Positions 35,521 to 45,110 of a stretch of DNA of 64,000 nucleotides are shown piece after piece. Position 1 is the first letter of the stretch; each line of letters starts with the position of its first letter. A model generated the notes under the pieces. That model was not told the origin of the DNA. It saw nothing but the letters and a program-made list of their open reading frames with translations, and searched no databases. The DNA is from Clostridium tagluense (GTDB lineage: Bacteria > Bacillota > Clostridia > Clostridiales > Clostridiaceae), in NCBI RefSeq assembly GCF_003865095.1, contig NZ_BHYK01000018.1, forward strand, positions 1 through 64,000. The letters are read 5' to 3'. The translations under genes were made by a program, and so were the position numbers.

Positions 35521-35566
35521 AATTGATAAAATTAACTGTAAAGTTAGCCTTATCAATTTTTTTTTG
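35521..35566 (+). terminator. Terminator of the PTS operon
   Basis: AATTGATAA pairs with TTATCAATT (35550-35558), with TTAACT/AGTTA inside, then a long T-run. Confidence 0.85.
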
Positions 35567-35684
35567 TTTTAGCCAAGAATTTTTTACTTTTCTCTAACTA
35601 TTTTTTATTTCTATGTAACTATTTAATTTTAAATAAGGTTTAGAATAGAAGCATAGACAGGAAAAAAATTAAGGGGTGTTTTAT

Positions 35685-36872
35685 ATGAATAGAAAATCTA
35701 TATTAACTTTATCGCTAGTGGCGTCTTTAATGTTTACAGGGGGATGTAGTGTACCAAGTCCAAGTGAAGTAATAGTGTCACCAAAAATATTAGAATCACA
35801 GGTTAAAAAGGAAGACATAAATTCAATAGCAAAACAATTTTTACCTATTAAATCAAAGCTAGTGGATGTATCAAAGATAGCTACCGGAAAGCCTGTTATT
35901 AAGGTGGATCTTGATAATGATAAAAAAGATGAAATTATAGGTTTTTTTAATACTCCACAATCCTTTCAAAATGGGTTTGTTGTAATTAAAGAAAAAGAAG
36001 GAAAATGGAATAAAATATATGAGCACAAAGGTCAAGGAAATGAAATATTAAAAAGTGAGTTTATAGATATGTATGGAAAGGATAAAAAAACTTTGCTATT
36101 TGGAAATCTCATTTCTACCAATGGAAGGGCGATATATAACTTATTTACCTTTAATGATGATAAGATAAACAAAGTGGATTTAGGAATATGGAATAAGATG
36201 GAGGTAGTAAGTGCTTCTTTAGAAAACGATAAAAAGGGATTTGTGTTTGCAGGATGGTCATTATATCTTCCGTATAAATGCTATGGAGTTTTTTTAATTA
36301 GATTTGATGGTGAAAAACTTACCTATGCTAAAGATTTATATCCACAATATTTCAAAAAAGTAGTAAAATATTACAAAGACATAATGTCTAAGGGTTCCAA
36401 CGATGTTTCACATTGGTATTTTTTAGCTAATGCACAGGTGAAATCAAATATGTATAATGATGCTCTTAATTCTATTAAAAAAGGTATTGATGCTATGAAT
36501 GATGAAAATGGACCATCTAAAGGATTTGAAGATGATTTTTCTGTACTAAAGGCACAGGCACTAAATGGGCTTAAAAAGTATAATGAAGCAAAGCAGTTAT
36601 CTGAAGAGGTGGCTATAAAACAACTTAAGAAGCTAGACAAAAATAAAAAGGATAAAGACGATAAAGATAGCTTAGGGTACATACAAGAAGAAAATATATT
36701 ACAAGATATTTATTTGGGACTTGTAAAGTCATGTTATGGGCTAAAACAAGATGATGAGGGACTACAATATTACCAAAAATATTTGGTTATAGCTAAAAAC
36801 CTTCAAAAAAAGGAATTCTATATATGTAAAGTTGTAAAAGAAAGTATAGAGCCATTAGATGAAATAAAATAA
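35685..36872 (+). CDS. Lipoprotein with TPR-like C-terminal half
   Basis: A 395-aa exported lipoprotein. The signal peptide MNRKSILTLSLVASLMF leads to a lipobox ending in Cys21 (TGGC). The middle part (NDKKDEIIGFFNTP, then GFVVIKEKEGKWNKIY) resembles beta-rich lipoprotein domains monitoring or binding a ligand. Residues about 240-390 are helical, with TPR-like repeats (HWYFLANAQVKSNMYNDALN). AAGGGGTG supports ATG 35685. It is 18 nt before a response regulator, so it may be an extracytoplasmic accessory of that two-component system. Specific function unknown. Confidence 0.72.
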   Translation: MNRKSILTLSLVASLMFTGGCSVPSPSEVIVSPKILESQVKKEDINSIAKQFLPIKSKLVDVSKIATGKPVIKVDLDNDKKDEIIGFFNTPQSFQNGFVVIKEKEGKWNKIYEHKGQGNEILKSEFIDMYGKDKKTLLFGNLISTNGRAIYNLFTFNDDKINKVDLGIWNKMEVVSASLENDKKGFVFAGWSLYLPYKCYGVFLIRFDGEKLTYAKDLYPQYFKKVVKYYKDIMSKGSNDVSHWYFLANAQVKSNMYNDALNSIKKGIDAMNDENGPSKGFEDDFSVLKAQALNGLKKYNEAKQLSEEVAIKQLKKLDKNKKDKDDKDSLGYIQEENILQDIYLGLVKSCYGLKQDDEGLQYYQKYLVIAKNLQKKEFYICKVVKESIEPLDEIK

Positions 36873-36890
36873 TGATTTGGGGTGGAATTA

Positions 36891-37574
36891 ATGAATGAAA
36901 AGGTTCTTGTTGTTGAGGATGAAAAACACATTAGAGATTTTATAACTTTAAATTTGTCTTTAAGTAGATTTCAAGTTATAGAAGCATCCTCAGGGGAAGA
37001 AGGGTTAATTAAGTATGAAGCTGAAAAACCAGATGTAGTAATTCTTGATATATTGTTACCTAATATAGATGGCTATGAAGTATGTAAAAGATTAAGAGAA
37101 ACCTGTTGCCTTTGCTGTATAATAATGCTAACAGCAAAGGCACAGGATATGGATAAAATAATAGGGCTTGATATTGGGGCTGACGATTATATGGTCAAGC
37201 CCTTTAATCCTATGGAACTTATATCAAGAATAAATGCTAATTTAAGAAAAATAAAAAGAAATAACCTTAATTCAGATGTTCTTATCTATAGACAATTGAA
37301 ACTTAATAAATCATCCCAAAAGTTTTATAAAAATCATTTAGAAATAGAATTCACATTTAGAGAGTTTTCTCTTATAGAAGTATTTATGGAAAGTATAAAC
37401 AAAGCACTTTCTAGGGAAAAACTTTTAGATTTAGCTTGGGGAGAAGACTTTTTTGGAGAGATAAAGACTGTTGATGTTCATGTAAGGAGAATAAGAGAAA
37501 AAATAGAAGATAATCCATCAAAGCCTATTTATATACAAACAGTTTGGGGAGTGGGGTATAGGTTTGGGAAATAA
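36891..37574 (+). CDS. OmpR/PhoB-family response regulator
   Basis: A 227-aa DNA-binding regulator. The receiver has acidic residues EDE near 10, the phospho-acceptor D53 in VVILDILLPN and lysine in VKPFNP near 103. The winged-helix output spans 130-227 (HVRRIREKIEDNPSKPIYIQ). ATG 36891 has GGGGTGG upstream; the in-frame GTG 36882 is inside it. It follows the lipoprotein by 18 nt and precedes its kinase by 82 nt. Targets unknown. Confidence 0.92.
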   Translation: MNEKVLVVEDEKHIRDFITLNLSLSRFQVIEASSGEEGLIKYEAEKPDVVILDILLPNIDGYEVCKRLRETCCLCCIIMLTAKAQDMDKIIGLDIGADDYMVKPFNPMELISRINANLRKIKRNNLNSDVLIYRQLKLNKSSQKFYKNHLEIEFTFREFSLIEVFMESINKALSREKLLDLAWGEDFFGEIKTVDVHVRRIREKIEDNPSKPIYIQTVWGVGYRFGK

Positions 37575-37656
37575 GGCACATAAAAACAAATAACAAGTCA
37601 AAGATGCTAGCATACTGAATTTTTATTTATTTTTATGTGTTAAAGGAGGGAATGCG

Positions 37657-39039
37657 TTGAGAAGTATTAAGACAAGGCTTACAGTAAGTTACTTAATACT
37701 TATAATTTTAATTGTAGTTATATTTGAGTCCATACTTATGGTTAGTATAAAAAAATATTATAATAATACCATTGAAAATATATTAAAGAACCAAGCTGAG
37801 ATTTCAAGTAATTTTTACGGAAAATATTTTGCGGATACAGATATTTCAACGGCATCTAATGATATAACAGGTAATTTCTCTTATTTAACAGACGCAGAAA
37901 TTCAGATAGTGGATACAAATGGAATTGTAATTAATGATAATAAAGGAGTTTCAACTGGGATAAAGATAAAATCTCCAGACATTGACCAAGCAATAAAAGG
38001 GGGAATAGGGGTATTCAAGGGCAAATCAAAAGAAAGCCAAGAAAGTATAATGGCAGTTTCAAAGGCTTTAACATCAAATGGTAAAGCAGTTGGAGTTATA
38101 CGATTTATAACATCAATGGAAATGGTAAATAAACTACTTAAAAATATATTTTTTATGTTTGTGCTAATAGGAGTCCTTGTTATTTTAGCCACAGCAATAC
38201 TGAGCCTTATCATGTCGAAAACAATTGTAGAACCGTTAAAAACTGTAACAAATGCAGCTAAAGAAATGGCTAGTGGTAAATTTTCAACAAGAGTAGATAA
38301 AAAATATAATGATGAAGTAGGTATAATGGCGGATACTTTAAATTATATGTCTGAGGAAATATTAAAAAATGATAAATTGAAAAATGAATTTATCTCATCC
38401 ATATCACATGAACTTAGGACACCATTAACATCTATAAAAGGTTGGGCTTTAACATTAAAAAGGAAAGAATTTATTGATGAGGTTAAAAAAGAAGAAGCAC
38501 TTAATATTATAGTTGAAGAAAGCGAAAGATTATCACTAATGGTTGAGGAACTTCTAGACTTTTCAAGATTTCAATCTGGCAGGATTACTCTTCACATAGA
38601 TAAAATTGATATAGGAAAACTTTTAAAAAATATAATTATGGAATTTCAGCCAAGAGCACAGAAAAGTGGAATTATACTAACTTACAATATTTGCGAAACG
38701 ATACTTATTGATGGAGATAAAAACAGGCTAAAACAAGTTTTTATCAATATACTAGATAATGCATTGAAGTTTACAAATGAGGGGGAAGAAATTTGTATAT
38801 GCTATGTAGAGAATGAGGAAAATATAGCAATAACTATTAAAGATAACGGTATAGGAATAAATAAAGAAGATTTAAAAAACATTACCAAAAAGTTTTACAA
38901 AGGAAATTCAAAAAAATCAGGAAGTGGACTGGGACTTGCAATATCAAATGAAATAGTAAATCTACATAAGGGTGAATTAAATTTTGAAAGTGAATATGGA
39001 AAGGGAACTAAGGTTGAAGTTAAATTGCTTAAAAAATAA
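37657..39039 (+). CDS. Sensor histidine kinase
   Basis: A 460-aa membrane kinase. TM1 lies at about 10-30 and TM2 at about 168-188, with an extracytoplasmic PAS/Cache-sized domain between. HAMP follows, then the phospho-accepting H251 in SSISHELRTPLTSIKGW and the ATPase boxes NILDNALKF (N), DNGIGI (G1) and GSGLGLAI (G2). The TTG start has AAAGGAGGG 6-7 nt upstream. It pairs with the preceding response regulator. The co-transcribed lipoprotein suggests it senses an envelope or extracellular signal. Confidence 0.92.
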   Translation: MRSIKTRLTVSYLILIILIVVIFESILMVSIKKYYNNTIENILKNQAEISSNFYGKYFADTDISTASNDITGNFSYLTDAEIQIVDTNGIVINDNKGVSTGIKIKSPDIDQAIKGGIGVFKGKSKESQESIMAVSKALTSNGKAVGVIRFITSMEMVNKLLKNIFFMFVLIGVLVILATAILSLIMSKTIVEPLKTVTNAAKEMASGKFSTRVDKKYNDEVGIMADTLNYMSEEILKNDKLKNEFISSISHELRTPLTSIKGWALTLKRKEFIDEVKKEEALNIIVEESERLSLMVEELLDFSRFQSGRITLHIDKIDIGKLLKNIIMEFQPRAQKSGIILTYNICETILIDGDKNRLKQVFINILDNALKFTNEGEEICICYVENEENIAITIKDNGIGINKEDLKNITKKFYKGNSKKSGSGLGLAISNEIVNLHKGELNFESEYGKGTKVEVKLLKK

Positions 39040-39119
39040 GCAGAGCATCAAATGTAGTTTTTATTGTGGTAATTGAATCATACTGAGCAAGGTGGCCTTA
39101 CTCAGTTGATTTACATAAG

Positions 39120-39158
39120 GTATATAGACTAGCTTCTTAGGTAGTCTATATACATTTT
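39120..39158 (+). terminator. Terminator after the two-component operon
   Basis: GTATATAGACTA and TAGTCTATATAC form a 12-bp stem, followed by ATTTTT. Another hairpin, ACTGAG-AAGG/CCTT-CTCAGT, lies just upstream at 39082-39106. Confidence 0.75.
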
Positions 39159-39238
39159 TGGCTTTAAAAATTGTTCTCTCGGGTGCTTCCATTATAGTAA
39201 CTAGTGTGTCTGACAAGAAGAGACACTTAGTTATTTAG

Positions 39239-39349
39239 GAAATAATTGATAATGAAAAAAGGAGTTTAATTAATGAATTTTATCTTAAGAATGATGCTAA
39301 TGTAAAAAAACATATAAAGGATTTTAAAATAAAACCGATAAATGTATAA
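39239..39349 (+). pseudogene. Open-frame remnant before the second MCP
   Basis: Thirty-six codons (EIIDNEKRSLINEFYLKND, then ANVKKHIKDFKIKPINV) follow an in-frame TAG. Before the TAG about 20 further codons (SGASIIVTSVSDKKRHLVI) read well in the same frame. It looks like a decayed small gene. No initiator with an SD fits, and the family is not recognised. Confidence 0.3.
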
Positions 39350-39376
39350 ACTAAAAATAAAAATTAGGAGGAAATT

Positions 39377-41461
39377 ATGAAACAAGCTAAAGATTCAAGC
39401 TTTACATTATTTAATAGAGCAAAGAAAATAAATACAATTATATTAACATCAATTTTACCTGTATTTTTAATAACTGTTATGGCTATAGGAATCTTTGCTT
39501 ATAATAATTCGAAAAAAACAATAAACAGTGAGATTGAGCAAAAAATGACTCATCAATTGAAAGAAACAATAAATTCCATACAAACAGACTTACAAAAAAA
39601 TGGTCAAATTCCAGCTTCAATATCAAAAAGTGTGGAATCTATGGGTAAAATCATGAAAAAAGATAATTTTGTTTCTCTTACACAAAAGAGTATAAGTACC
39701 AATGAAGACACTTTTGGACTCGGAATATGGTTTGAACCTTATAAATACGATGCAACTTTAAAGTATTTTTCGCCATATGCATTTAAAGAAAATGGAAAAC
39801 CCAAATATTCAGATGAGTATATAACTACACAATATGAATACACTAAAGAGGAATGGTATACTTTAGGTAAAGATACTAATAAGGTTGTTGTTTGGTCTTC
39901 TGCATATGTTGATGCCGTAACTAAGATTGCTATGGTAACAGCTACAGCTCCTTTTTATGATGACAATCATAATTTTATTGGAGTTACTACAGCTGATATG
40001 AGTTTAGTAGCCATTCAAAAAAAAATAGCTGGAATTAAGGTTGGTAATGCTGGGAAAGCCGTCCTTTTAAGTGGTGACGGAACATATTTAGCAGGTACTA
40101 GCAAAGAAAATATAATGAAATTAAAGGTTAGTGATAATTCTAATAAAGCTATAGCTGAAGTAGGTCAAAAAATTGTAAAAGATAAAAATGGGAATGCTGG
40201 GTATAAAGATGTGGACGGTAAAAAACAAGTCTATTATGAATTAGTACCGGAAACAGGTTGGATAGTTGCATTAGTAATGCCTGAAAGTGAACTTTATGCA
40301 TCACTCCAAAATCTATTGTTAAAGATTACTGCAATTCTAATAGTAGCTTCAATTTTAATTATTATCGTAGTTCTTCTATTTAGTTCATACATAACAAAAA
40401 ACATAAAGAGGGTAAATGATCTTTCTTTCGCTATTGCAGAAGGGGATTTAACGAAGATATTAGATATTAATAGTAAAAATGAATTAGGGGAAATGGGAAG
40501 TAATTTAAATAAAATGACTAATAATTTAAGAAAGCTAGTTACGAGTACCATAGAAAGTTTAGAACAGGTTGTAGCAACATCAGAAGAGCTTACAGCAAGT
40601 TCAGATCAAACTCAGGAGTCAGCAGAAGAAATATCACTCGCTATTCAAAAGGTTGCCAAGGGAAGTGAAAAGCAGGTAGTAATTGCCCTTGATGCATCAA
40701 GAGTAGCAAAAGAGATATTTAAAGGTATAGAACAAATATCACAAAATGTTCAAGAAGTTACCAATGTTTCACTAGCTACATTTACCAAAGCTGAAAAAGG
40801 TAATGGAGTTGTAAATTCTGCTGTCCAGTATATGAATAATATTAGTGAAAAAGTAGCTATTTCATCACAAGTAGTGTCAGTATTAGGAGATAAATCTACG
40901 GAAATAGGAAGTATAGTATCCTCAATAACGTCTATTGCAGAGCAAACTAATTTACTCGCTTTAAATGCAGCTATTGAAGCGGCTAGAGCAGGGGAGCAAG
41001 GTAGAGGTTTTGCTGTTGTTGCTGATGAAGTTAGGAAACTTGCAGAGCAATCAGCGAGGGCTGCAGGAAATATATCTGGATTAATACATGAAATTCAAAG
41101 TGAGATTGTAAATGCGGTGCAAGCTATGAATAATGGTACTATAGCTGTGAATGACGGAACTAGAATGGTTAGTGAGGCAGGTAAATCCTTTGCAGATATA
41201 TTGCAGGATGTTAATTCTATGTCATCTCAGATGCAGGACATAGCTGCTGTAGTAGAAGAAATAAGTGCAGGTACCCACAATATGCTTGAGGGTGTTGAAA
41301 ATGTATCGAGAATATCTAATGAATCATCAGAAAATTCTCAAAATGTATCAGCTAGTTCACAGCAGCAGACAGAATTAATGAAAGAAGTAGCGAGTGCTGC
41401 TGAAAACTTAACTACCATGGCTGAAGAATTACAAAATTCCATGAGCAATTTTAAATTGTAA
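39377..41461 (+). CDS. Methyl-accepting chemotaxis protein (double-Cache sensor)
   Basis: A 694-aa chemoreceptor. TM1 lies near 22-45 and TM2 near 310-335. The external region contains a dCache fold with [34 protein letters not shown] and [19 protein letters not shown], typical of amino acid or small-ligand sensing. HAMP follows, then a signalling domain with [20 protein letters not shown] and a Q/N-rich methylation helix. GGAGG lies before ATG 39377. It ends at a strong terminator, so it is monocistronic. Confidence 0.93.
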   Translation: MKQAKDSSFTLFNRAKKINTIILTSILPVFLITVMAIGIFAYNNSKKTINSEIEQKMTHQLKETINSIQTDLQKNGQIPASISKSVESMGKIMKKDNFVSLTQKSISTNEDTFGLGIWFEPYKYDATLKYFSPYAFKENGKPKYSDEYITTQYEYTKEEWYTLGKDTNKVVVWSSAYVDAVTKIAMVTATAPFYDDNHNFIGVTTADMSLVAIQKKIAGIKVGNAGKAVLLSGDGTYLAGTSKENIMKLKVSDNSNKAIAEVGQKIVKDKNGNAGYKDVDGKKQVYYELVPETGWIVALVMPESELYASLQNLLLKITAILIVASILIIIVVLLFSSYITKNIKRVNDLSFAIAEGDLTKILDINSKNELGEMGSNLNKMTNNLRKLVTSTIESLEQVVATSEELTASSDQTQESAEEISLAIQKVAKGSEKQVVIALDASRVAKEIFKGIEQISQNVQEVTNVSLATFTKAEKGNGVVNSAVQYMNNISEKVAISSQVVSVLGDKSTEIGSIVSSITSIAEQTNLLALNAAIEAARAGEQGRGFAVVADEVRKLAEQSARAAGNISGLIHEIQSEIVNAVQAMNNGTIAVNDGTRMVSEAGKSFADILQDVNSMSSQMQDIAAVVEEISAGTHNMLEGVENVSRISNESSENSQNVSASSQQQTELMKEVASAAENLTTMAEELQNSMSNFKL

Positions 41462-41483
41462 TGCTTTATGATTTTTCGAAATA

Positions 41484-41520
41484 CAAAAAAAGGGAGTTCA
41501 TTTAATGAACTTCCTTTTTT
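41484..41520 (+). terminator. Terminator of the second MCP
   Basis: AAAAAAAGGGAGTTCA pairs with TGAACTTCCTTTTTT with one mismatch. CAGGAG/CTCCTG at 41553-41574 is another small hairpin. Confidence 0.8.
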
Positions 41521-41628
41521 AAAATATATATCATTATTTTAACGACATTTCCGCAGGAGATGATTTAACTCCTGAAAAACAATTGTACTTAAATATCTAA
41601 TGCTAATGAAGAGTTTGAATGTAGCTTC

Positions 41629-42276
41629 TTAGGTGAAATATGCTAGATTAATTATATCTTTTGAACGTCTTTGATTCCAAAGTAAGTCTAAATTTATATC
41701 TCGACGCTCCCCATAGGTGGAAACTGAAAGATAATATATATTATATTTTGAATTAAGCAATAAATCAGTAATAGTCATCCAGTGCCAAGTATATTCTTTG
41801 AATTCCACTAGTGGGTGTTTAAGAACTAGGATAGCAATGGGAAGTTTTTGAGATAGCGCCTTAGAGATAAAGTTTATAGCGTCTTGCATAGTAGAGGCAT
41901 TATCATCTAAAATATGAGGGACCAAAGATACACCTCTTTTTTTTGCAAAAGCTAAAACACTATCAGAGAACTTTCGAACAGAGGTAAGTCCAAAGATTCC
42001 TGGCTTTACGTATTTTCGGATTTCAATCATATGAAAAGTAAAATCCACCTTATTTGCAATACCCTTATAGGGATATAGCGCATGATATTTATCCTCAAAA
42101 GTTTGAGCTAAATATGCAGTTATATTTGCTGCAGCAACAGGGCCACAACCGCTAAGTTTATGAAATTTCTTTGGAAACCAGTACTGGCTTCCACCATAAT
42201 ATGAAGTTTTTGAATCATATATATTAAATTGAATCTCTTCAAAGTTAGTACTTTTAGGCGTAATGAAACTTTCCAT
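41629..42276 (-). CDS. Papain-like C39-type cysteine peptidase-like protein
   Basis: A 215-aa protein without signal peptide or membrane segment. C44 in KLSGCGPVAAANI and H165 in TWHWMTITDL fit the Cys-His pair of C39/papain-like peptidases, with D171 or N174 as possible third residue. No ABC transporter is attached or adjacent, so it is not a bacteriocin processing domain. Start ATG 42276 follows AAAGGGGTG; the in-frame GTG 42285 overlaps that SD. Its substrate and cell role are unknown. Confidence 0.6.
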   Translation of the reverse strand: MESFITPKSTNFEEIQFNIYDSKTSYYGGSQYWFPKKFHKLSGCGPVAAANITAYLAQTFEDKYHALYPYKGIANKVDFTFHMIEIRKYVKPGIFGLTSVRKFSDSVLAFAKKRGVSLVPHILDDNASTMQDAINFISKALSQKLPIAILVLKHPLVEFKEYTWHWMTITDLLLNSKYNIYYLSVSTYGERRDINLDLLWNQRRSKDIINLAYFT

Positions 42277-42662
42277 GGTTATCACCCCTTTATAGGATTT
42301 TTAAATTATTTTGTATTAGATTGCAATAGTCAAGATTGATTTTGTTTATTATCTAATATACTATAGTTCTTATTAGGTGTAAACAAGGTTAATATGGAAT
42401 ATAAATAAGATAAAGTTTGTGAATTTAATATATTATATTCTTAATTATAAAATGGCTCATATTTATATAAAGTATACTCATTCATTTTTAGTAAGTTAAA
42501 TTATAAATATATATAGCAAAATAATAATGGTACCGCTTATGGGGTGTTTATAAGAAATAATGTCGTAAAAAAGGGATTTTGTAAGTGGGTATAGAAAATT
42601 ATAAATAGATGAATTTATTAAAATTGTTATGTGCTCTTAAGGATTAATAGGAGGTTTTATAT
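42277..42662. other. Divergent intergenic region
   Basis: Strongly AT-rich spacer between the C39-like gene (minus) and ydjI (plus). I see no reading frame, strong hairpin or recognisable operator. It must contain both promoters. Confidence 0.5.
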
Positions 42663-43796
42663 ATGGGATTATTTGACTTTATTAAAAATCAATTTATTGA
42701 AGTAATAGAATGGACTGATAATACTACAGATACAATGGTATATAGATTTCCCGTAGAAAACAAAGAGATAAAAATGGGAGCGCAATTAACTGTAAGAGAA
42801 TCTCAACTTGCGGTATTTGTTAACGAGGGTGTTATAGCAGACGTATTTTATCCAGGTAGATATACTTTATCTACTGAAAACATGCCTATAACTACTAAGC
42901 TAAAATCATGGAAGTATGGCTTTGATTCTCCTTTTAAAGCAGAAGTGTATTTTGTTAATTCAAAACAATTTACAGATCAGAAGTGGGGTACGTCAAATCC
43001 TATAATGATGCGTGATAAAGAGTTTGGAATGCTTAGATTAAGAGGATATGGTATTTATTCTTATGGAGTTGTTAATGCTGAAATATTCTTAAAAGAGGTT
43101 TTTGGAACTAATCAGCAGTTTGATACTGAAAGCATTTCAGGACAACTAAAACGTACTATTTTATCAGGTATTACAGATTTATTAGGTGAATCTAAAATAG
43201 CTGCACTGGATCTTGCTATGAATTATGATGAGTTAAGTGAGCAAGCTAAAAATAAATTACAACCTAAATTTTATGAATTTGGATTTGAGCTTAAAACCCT
43301 AATAATTGAAAATATATCTCTTCCAGAAGAAGTTGAAAAAGTTATGGACAAGAGAACCTCTATGGGAGTGCTTGGAAATCTAAATCAGTATACTCAATAT
43401 CAGGCTGCAGAAGCAATAAGAGATGCTGCTCAAAATCCAGGTGGTATGGGTGGCGTAGGAGCTTCCATAGGAGCTGGGGCAGCTATTGGTAATATTATGG
43501 CAGAATCACTAAAAGGAAATTCGTATTCGCAAAATTCTTCTGAGATTAGTACAGTTGAATGTCCTCATTGCCATTCAAAAGTATCCAGCAATCATAAATT
43601 TTGTAATGCATGTGGAAAATCATTAGAACAGTTGAAGAATAAATGTAATAAATGTGGAGCAGATGTTGATAGTAATGCAAAATTCTGCCCTGAATGTGGT
43701 TGTTCTCAGAATTTAGAAAAGTTTTGCTCAAATTGCAGAGCTAAAATGTCCCCAAGTGCAAAGTTTTGCCCTGAATGTGGAACTTCAAATGCTTAA
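42663..43796 (+). CDS. ydjI: SPFH-domain protein with zinc ribbons (YdjI-like)
   Basis: A 377-aa protein. Residues 1-235 form an SPFH/virion core-like domain (VIEWTDNTTDTMVYRFP, ESQLAVFVNEGVIADVFYPGRYTL). A Gly-rich hinge (NPGGMGGVGASIGAGAAIG) near 258-276 links to C-terminal zinc ribbons with repeated CPHC, CNACG, CNKCG, CPECG, CSNCR and CPECG pairs. In Bacillus subtilis YdjI works with YdjG and YdjH to anchor the PspA homologue YdjF during membrane stress. Here no PspA gene is adjacent. AGGAGG precedes ATG 42663. Confidence 0.82.
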   Translation: MGLFDFIKNQFIEVIEWTDNTTDTMVYRFPVENKEIKMGAQLTVRESQLAVFVNEGVIADVFYPGRYTLSTENMPITTKLKSWKYGFDSPFKAEVYFVNSKQFTDQKWGTSNPIMMRDKEFGMLRLRGYGIYSYGVVNAEIFLKEVFGTNQQFDTESISGQLKRTILSGITDLLGESKIAALDLAMNYDELSEQAKNKLQPKFYEFGFELKTLIIENISLPEEVEKVMDKRTSMGVLGNLNQYTQYQAAEAIRDAAQNPGGMGGVGASIGAGAAIGNIMAESLKGNSYSQNSSEISTVECPHCHSKVSSNHKFCNACGKSLEQLKNKCNKCGADVDSNAKFCPECGCSQNLEKFCSNCRAKMSPSAKFCPECGTSNA

Positions 43797-43872
43797 ATCT
43801 TAAAAAATACTATGAGGGAAAATATATTAGCTTAATGATAATTTTTCAAGAGATGTATTAGGGGGAGAGAAT

Positions 43873-44991
43873 ATGGGTGAAACACCTTGTGCTGAAAATA
43901 ATACTATTAAACAGGAACAAACAGAACGTTTTCTTTGCTCATCTTGTGGTGGAAACATGGTATTTGAGCCTAAAAAACAAAAATTAGTATGTCTATATTG
44001 TTCAAATGAAAGTGAAGTTAACTTTGAAAAAACAAATATAATTGAAAATGACTTTTATATTGCAGAGAATACTAAAAATAAGAACTGGGAAAATGAAAAA
44101 AGAATAATTAAGTGTGAGAGTTGTGGAGCGCAGACCTTGCTTGATGAAAATAGTACTGCACAGTTTTGTGCCTTTTGTGGTTCTTCACATATAATAAAAA
44201 CCCAGGAAGTTGCAGGTATAGTGCCAGAGTCACTAATCCCCTTTGTTATATCCAAAGATGCTGCAGGAGTATTATTTTCAAATTGGATAAAGAAGTTATT
44301 TTTTGCTCCTAGAGCACTTAAATCTAATTATAATATGAACAAAATGAAGGGGGTATACATACCTTTCTGGACATATGATAGCCATACATTTTCAGATTAT
44401 ACTGCAGAAAGAGGCACCTATTACTATGTAACTGAAACTGAATGGGTTGAGGAGGATGGTGAAAGAAAGCAGGTTACAAAGCAAGTTAGAAAAACATCAT
44501 GGAGCTATGTATCTGGAGATTATTCTAAGTTTTATGATGATATTTTAATTAATGCGTCAGCGCAAATTAATAATCATATAATAAGTAAATTGGAACCCTT
44601 TAATCTAAAGGAACTTGTCTTGTATAAACCAGAATTTTTATCAGGGTTTTTAGCTGAAAGGTATAGCATAGATTTAAAATCAGGTTGGAAAATAGCTGAG
44701 GAGAAAATAGAAAGTGATTTAAGTGGTGAAATTAGGCAACATATAGGTGGAGATGAAGTCAGAAACTTAAGCTTTTCAACTGCCTATGATGCTATAAAAT
44801 TTAAGCATATTTTATTACCTATATGGATTTCTGCGTATATTTATAAAACTAAGGTATACAGGTTTATGATAAACGGGCAAACCGGTGAAGTTGATGGTGA
44901 ATCTCCAGTTAGTACTGTAAAAGTAATGTTACTAATTTTAGCTATTCTAGCTGTTATTGGTGGAGCATATTTTTATTTTTCAAATAAGTAG
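43873..44991 (+). CDS. ydjG: Zinc-ribbon membrane protein (YdjG-like)
   Basis: A 372-aa partner of YdjI, 76 nt downstream. Two zinc ribbons lie at the N-terminus (CSSCGG and CLYCSN, then CESCG and CAFCG near 82-100). A long soluble region follows (PFWTYDSHTFSDYTAERGTY, HILLPIWISAYIY), and one or two C-terminal membrane segments near 348-370 (VMLLILAILAVIGGAYFYF). B. subtilis YdjG/YdjH form a membrane complex that recruits YdjI and the PspA-like YdjF. GGGGGAGAG supports ATG 43873. Confidence 0.78.
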   Translation: MGETPCAENNTIKQEQTERFLCSSCGGNMVFEPKKQKLVCLYCSNESEVNFEKTNIIENDFYIAENTKNKNWENEKRIIKCESCGAQTLLDENSTAQFCAFCGSSHIIKTQEVAGIVPESLIPFVISKDAAGVLFSNWIKKLFFAPRALKSNYNMNKMKGVYIPFWTYDSHTFSDYTAERGTYYYVTETEWVEEDGERKQVTKQVRKTSWSYVSGDYSKFYDDILINASAQINNHIISKLEPFNLKELVLYKPEFLSGFLAERYSIDLKSGWKIAEEKIESDLSGEIRQHIGGDEVRNLSFSTAYDAIKFKHILLPIWISAYIYKTKVYRFMINGQTGEVDGESPVSTVKVMLLILAILAVIGGAYFYFSNK

Positions 44992-45045
44992 GAGGTAGCC
45001 TATTTTATAAATAAGCCTTATAAAGAATTAAGAACATAAATAAAC

Positions 45046-45092
45046 AAAAGCTGTCTCACCTAGAAAATATTTTCTTGGTAAGACAGCTTTTT
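45046..45092. terminator. Bidirectional terminator
   Basis: AAAAGCTGTCT...AGAAAA pairs with TTTTCT...AGACAGCTTTT over more than 15 bp, between convergent ydjG and the anti-sigma gene, with T-runs on both sides. Confidence 0.85.
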
Positions 45093-45110
45093 TAGTGAAT
45101 ATTTCAAAAA

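Noticed and set aside
41629-42276. Bacteriocin-processing C39 peptidase
   Set aside because: No ABC transporter domain, leader peptide gene or immunity gene nearby.
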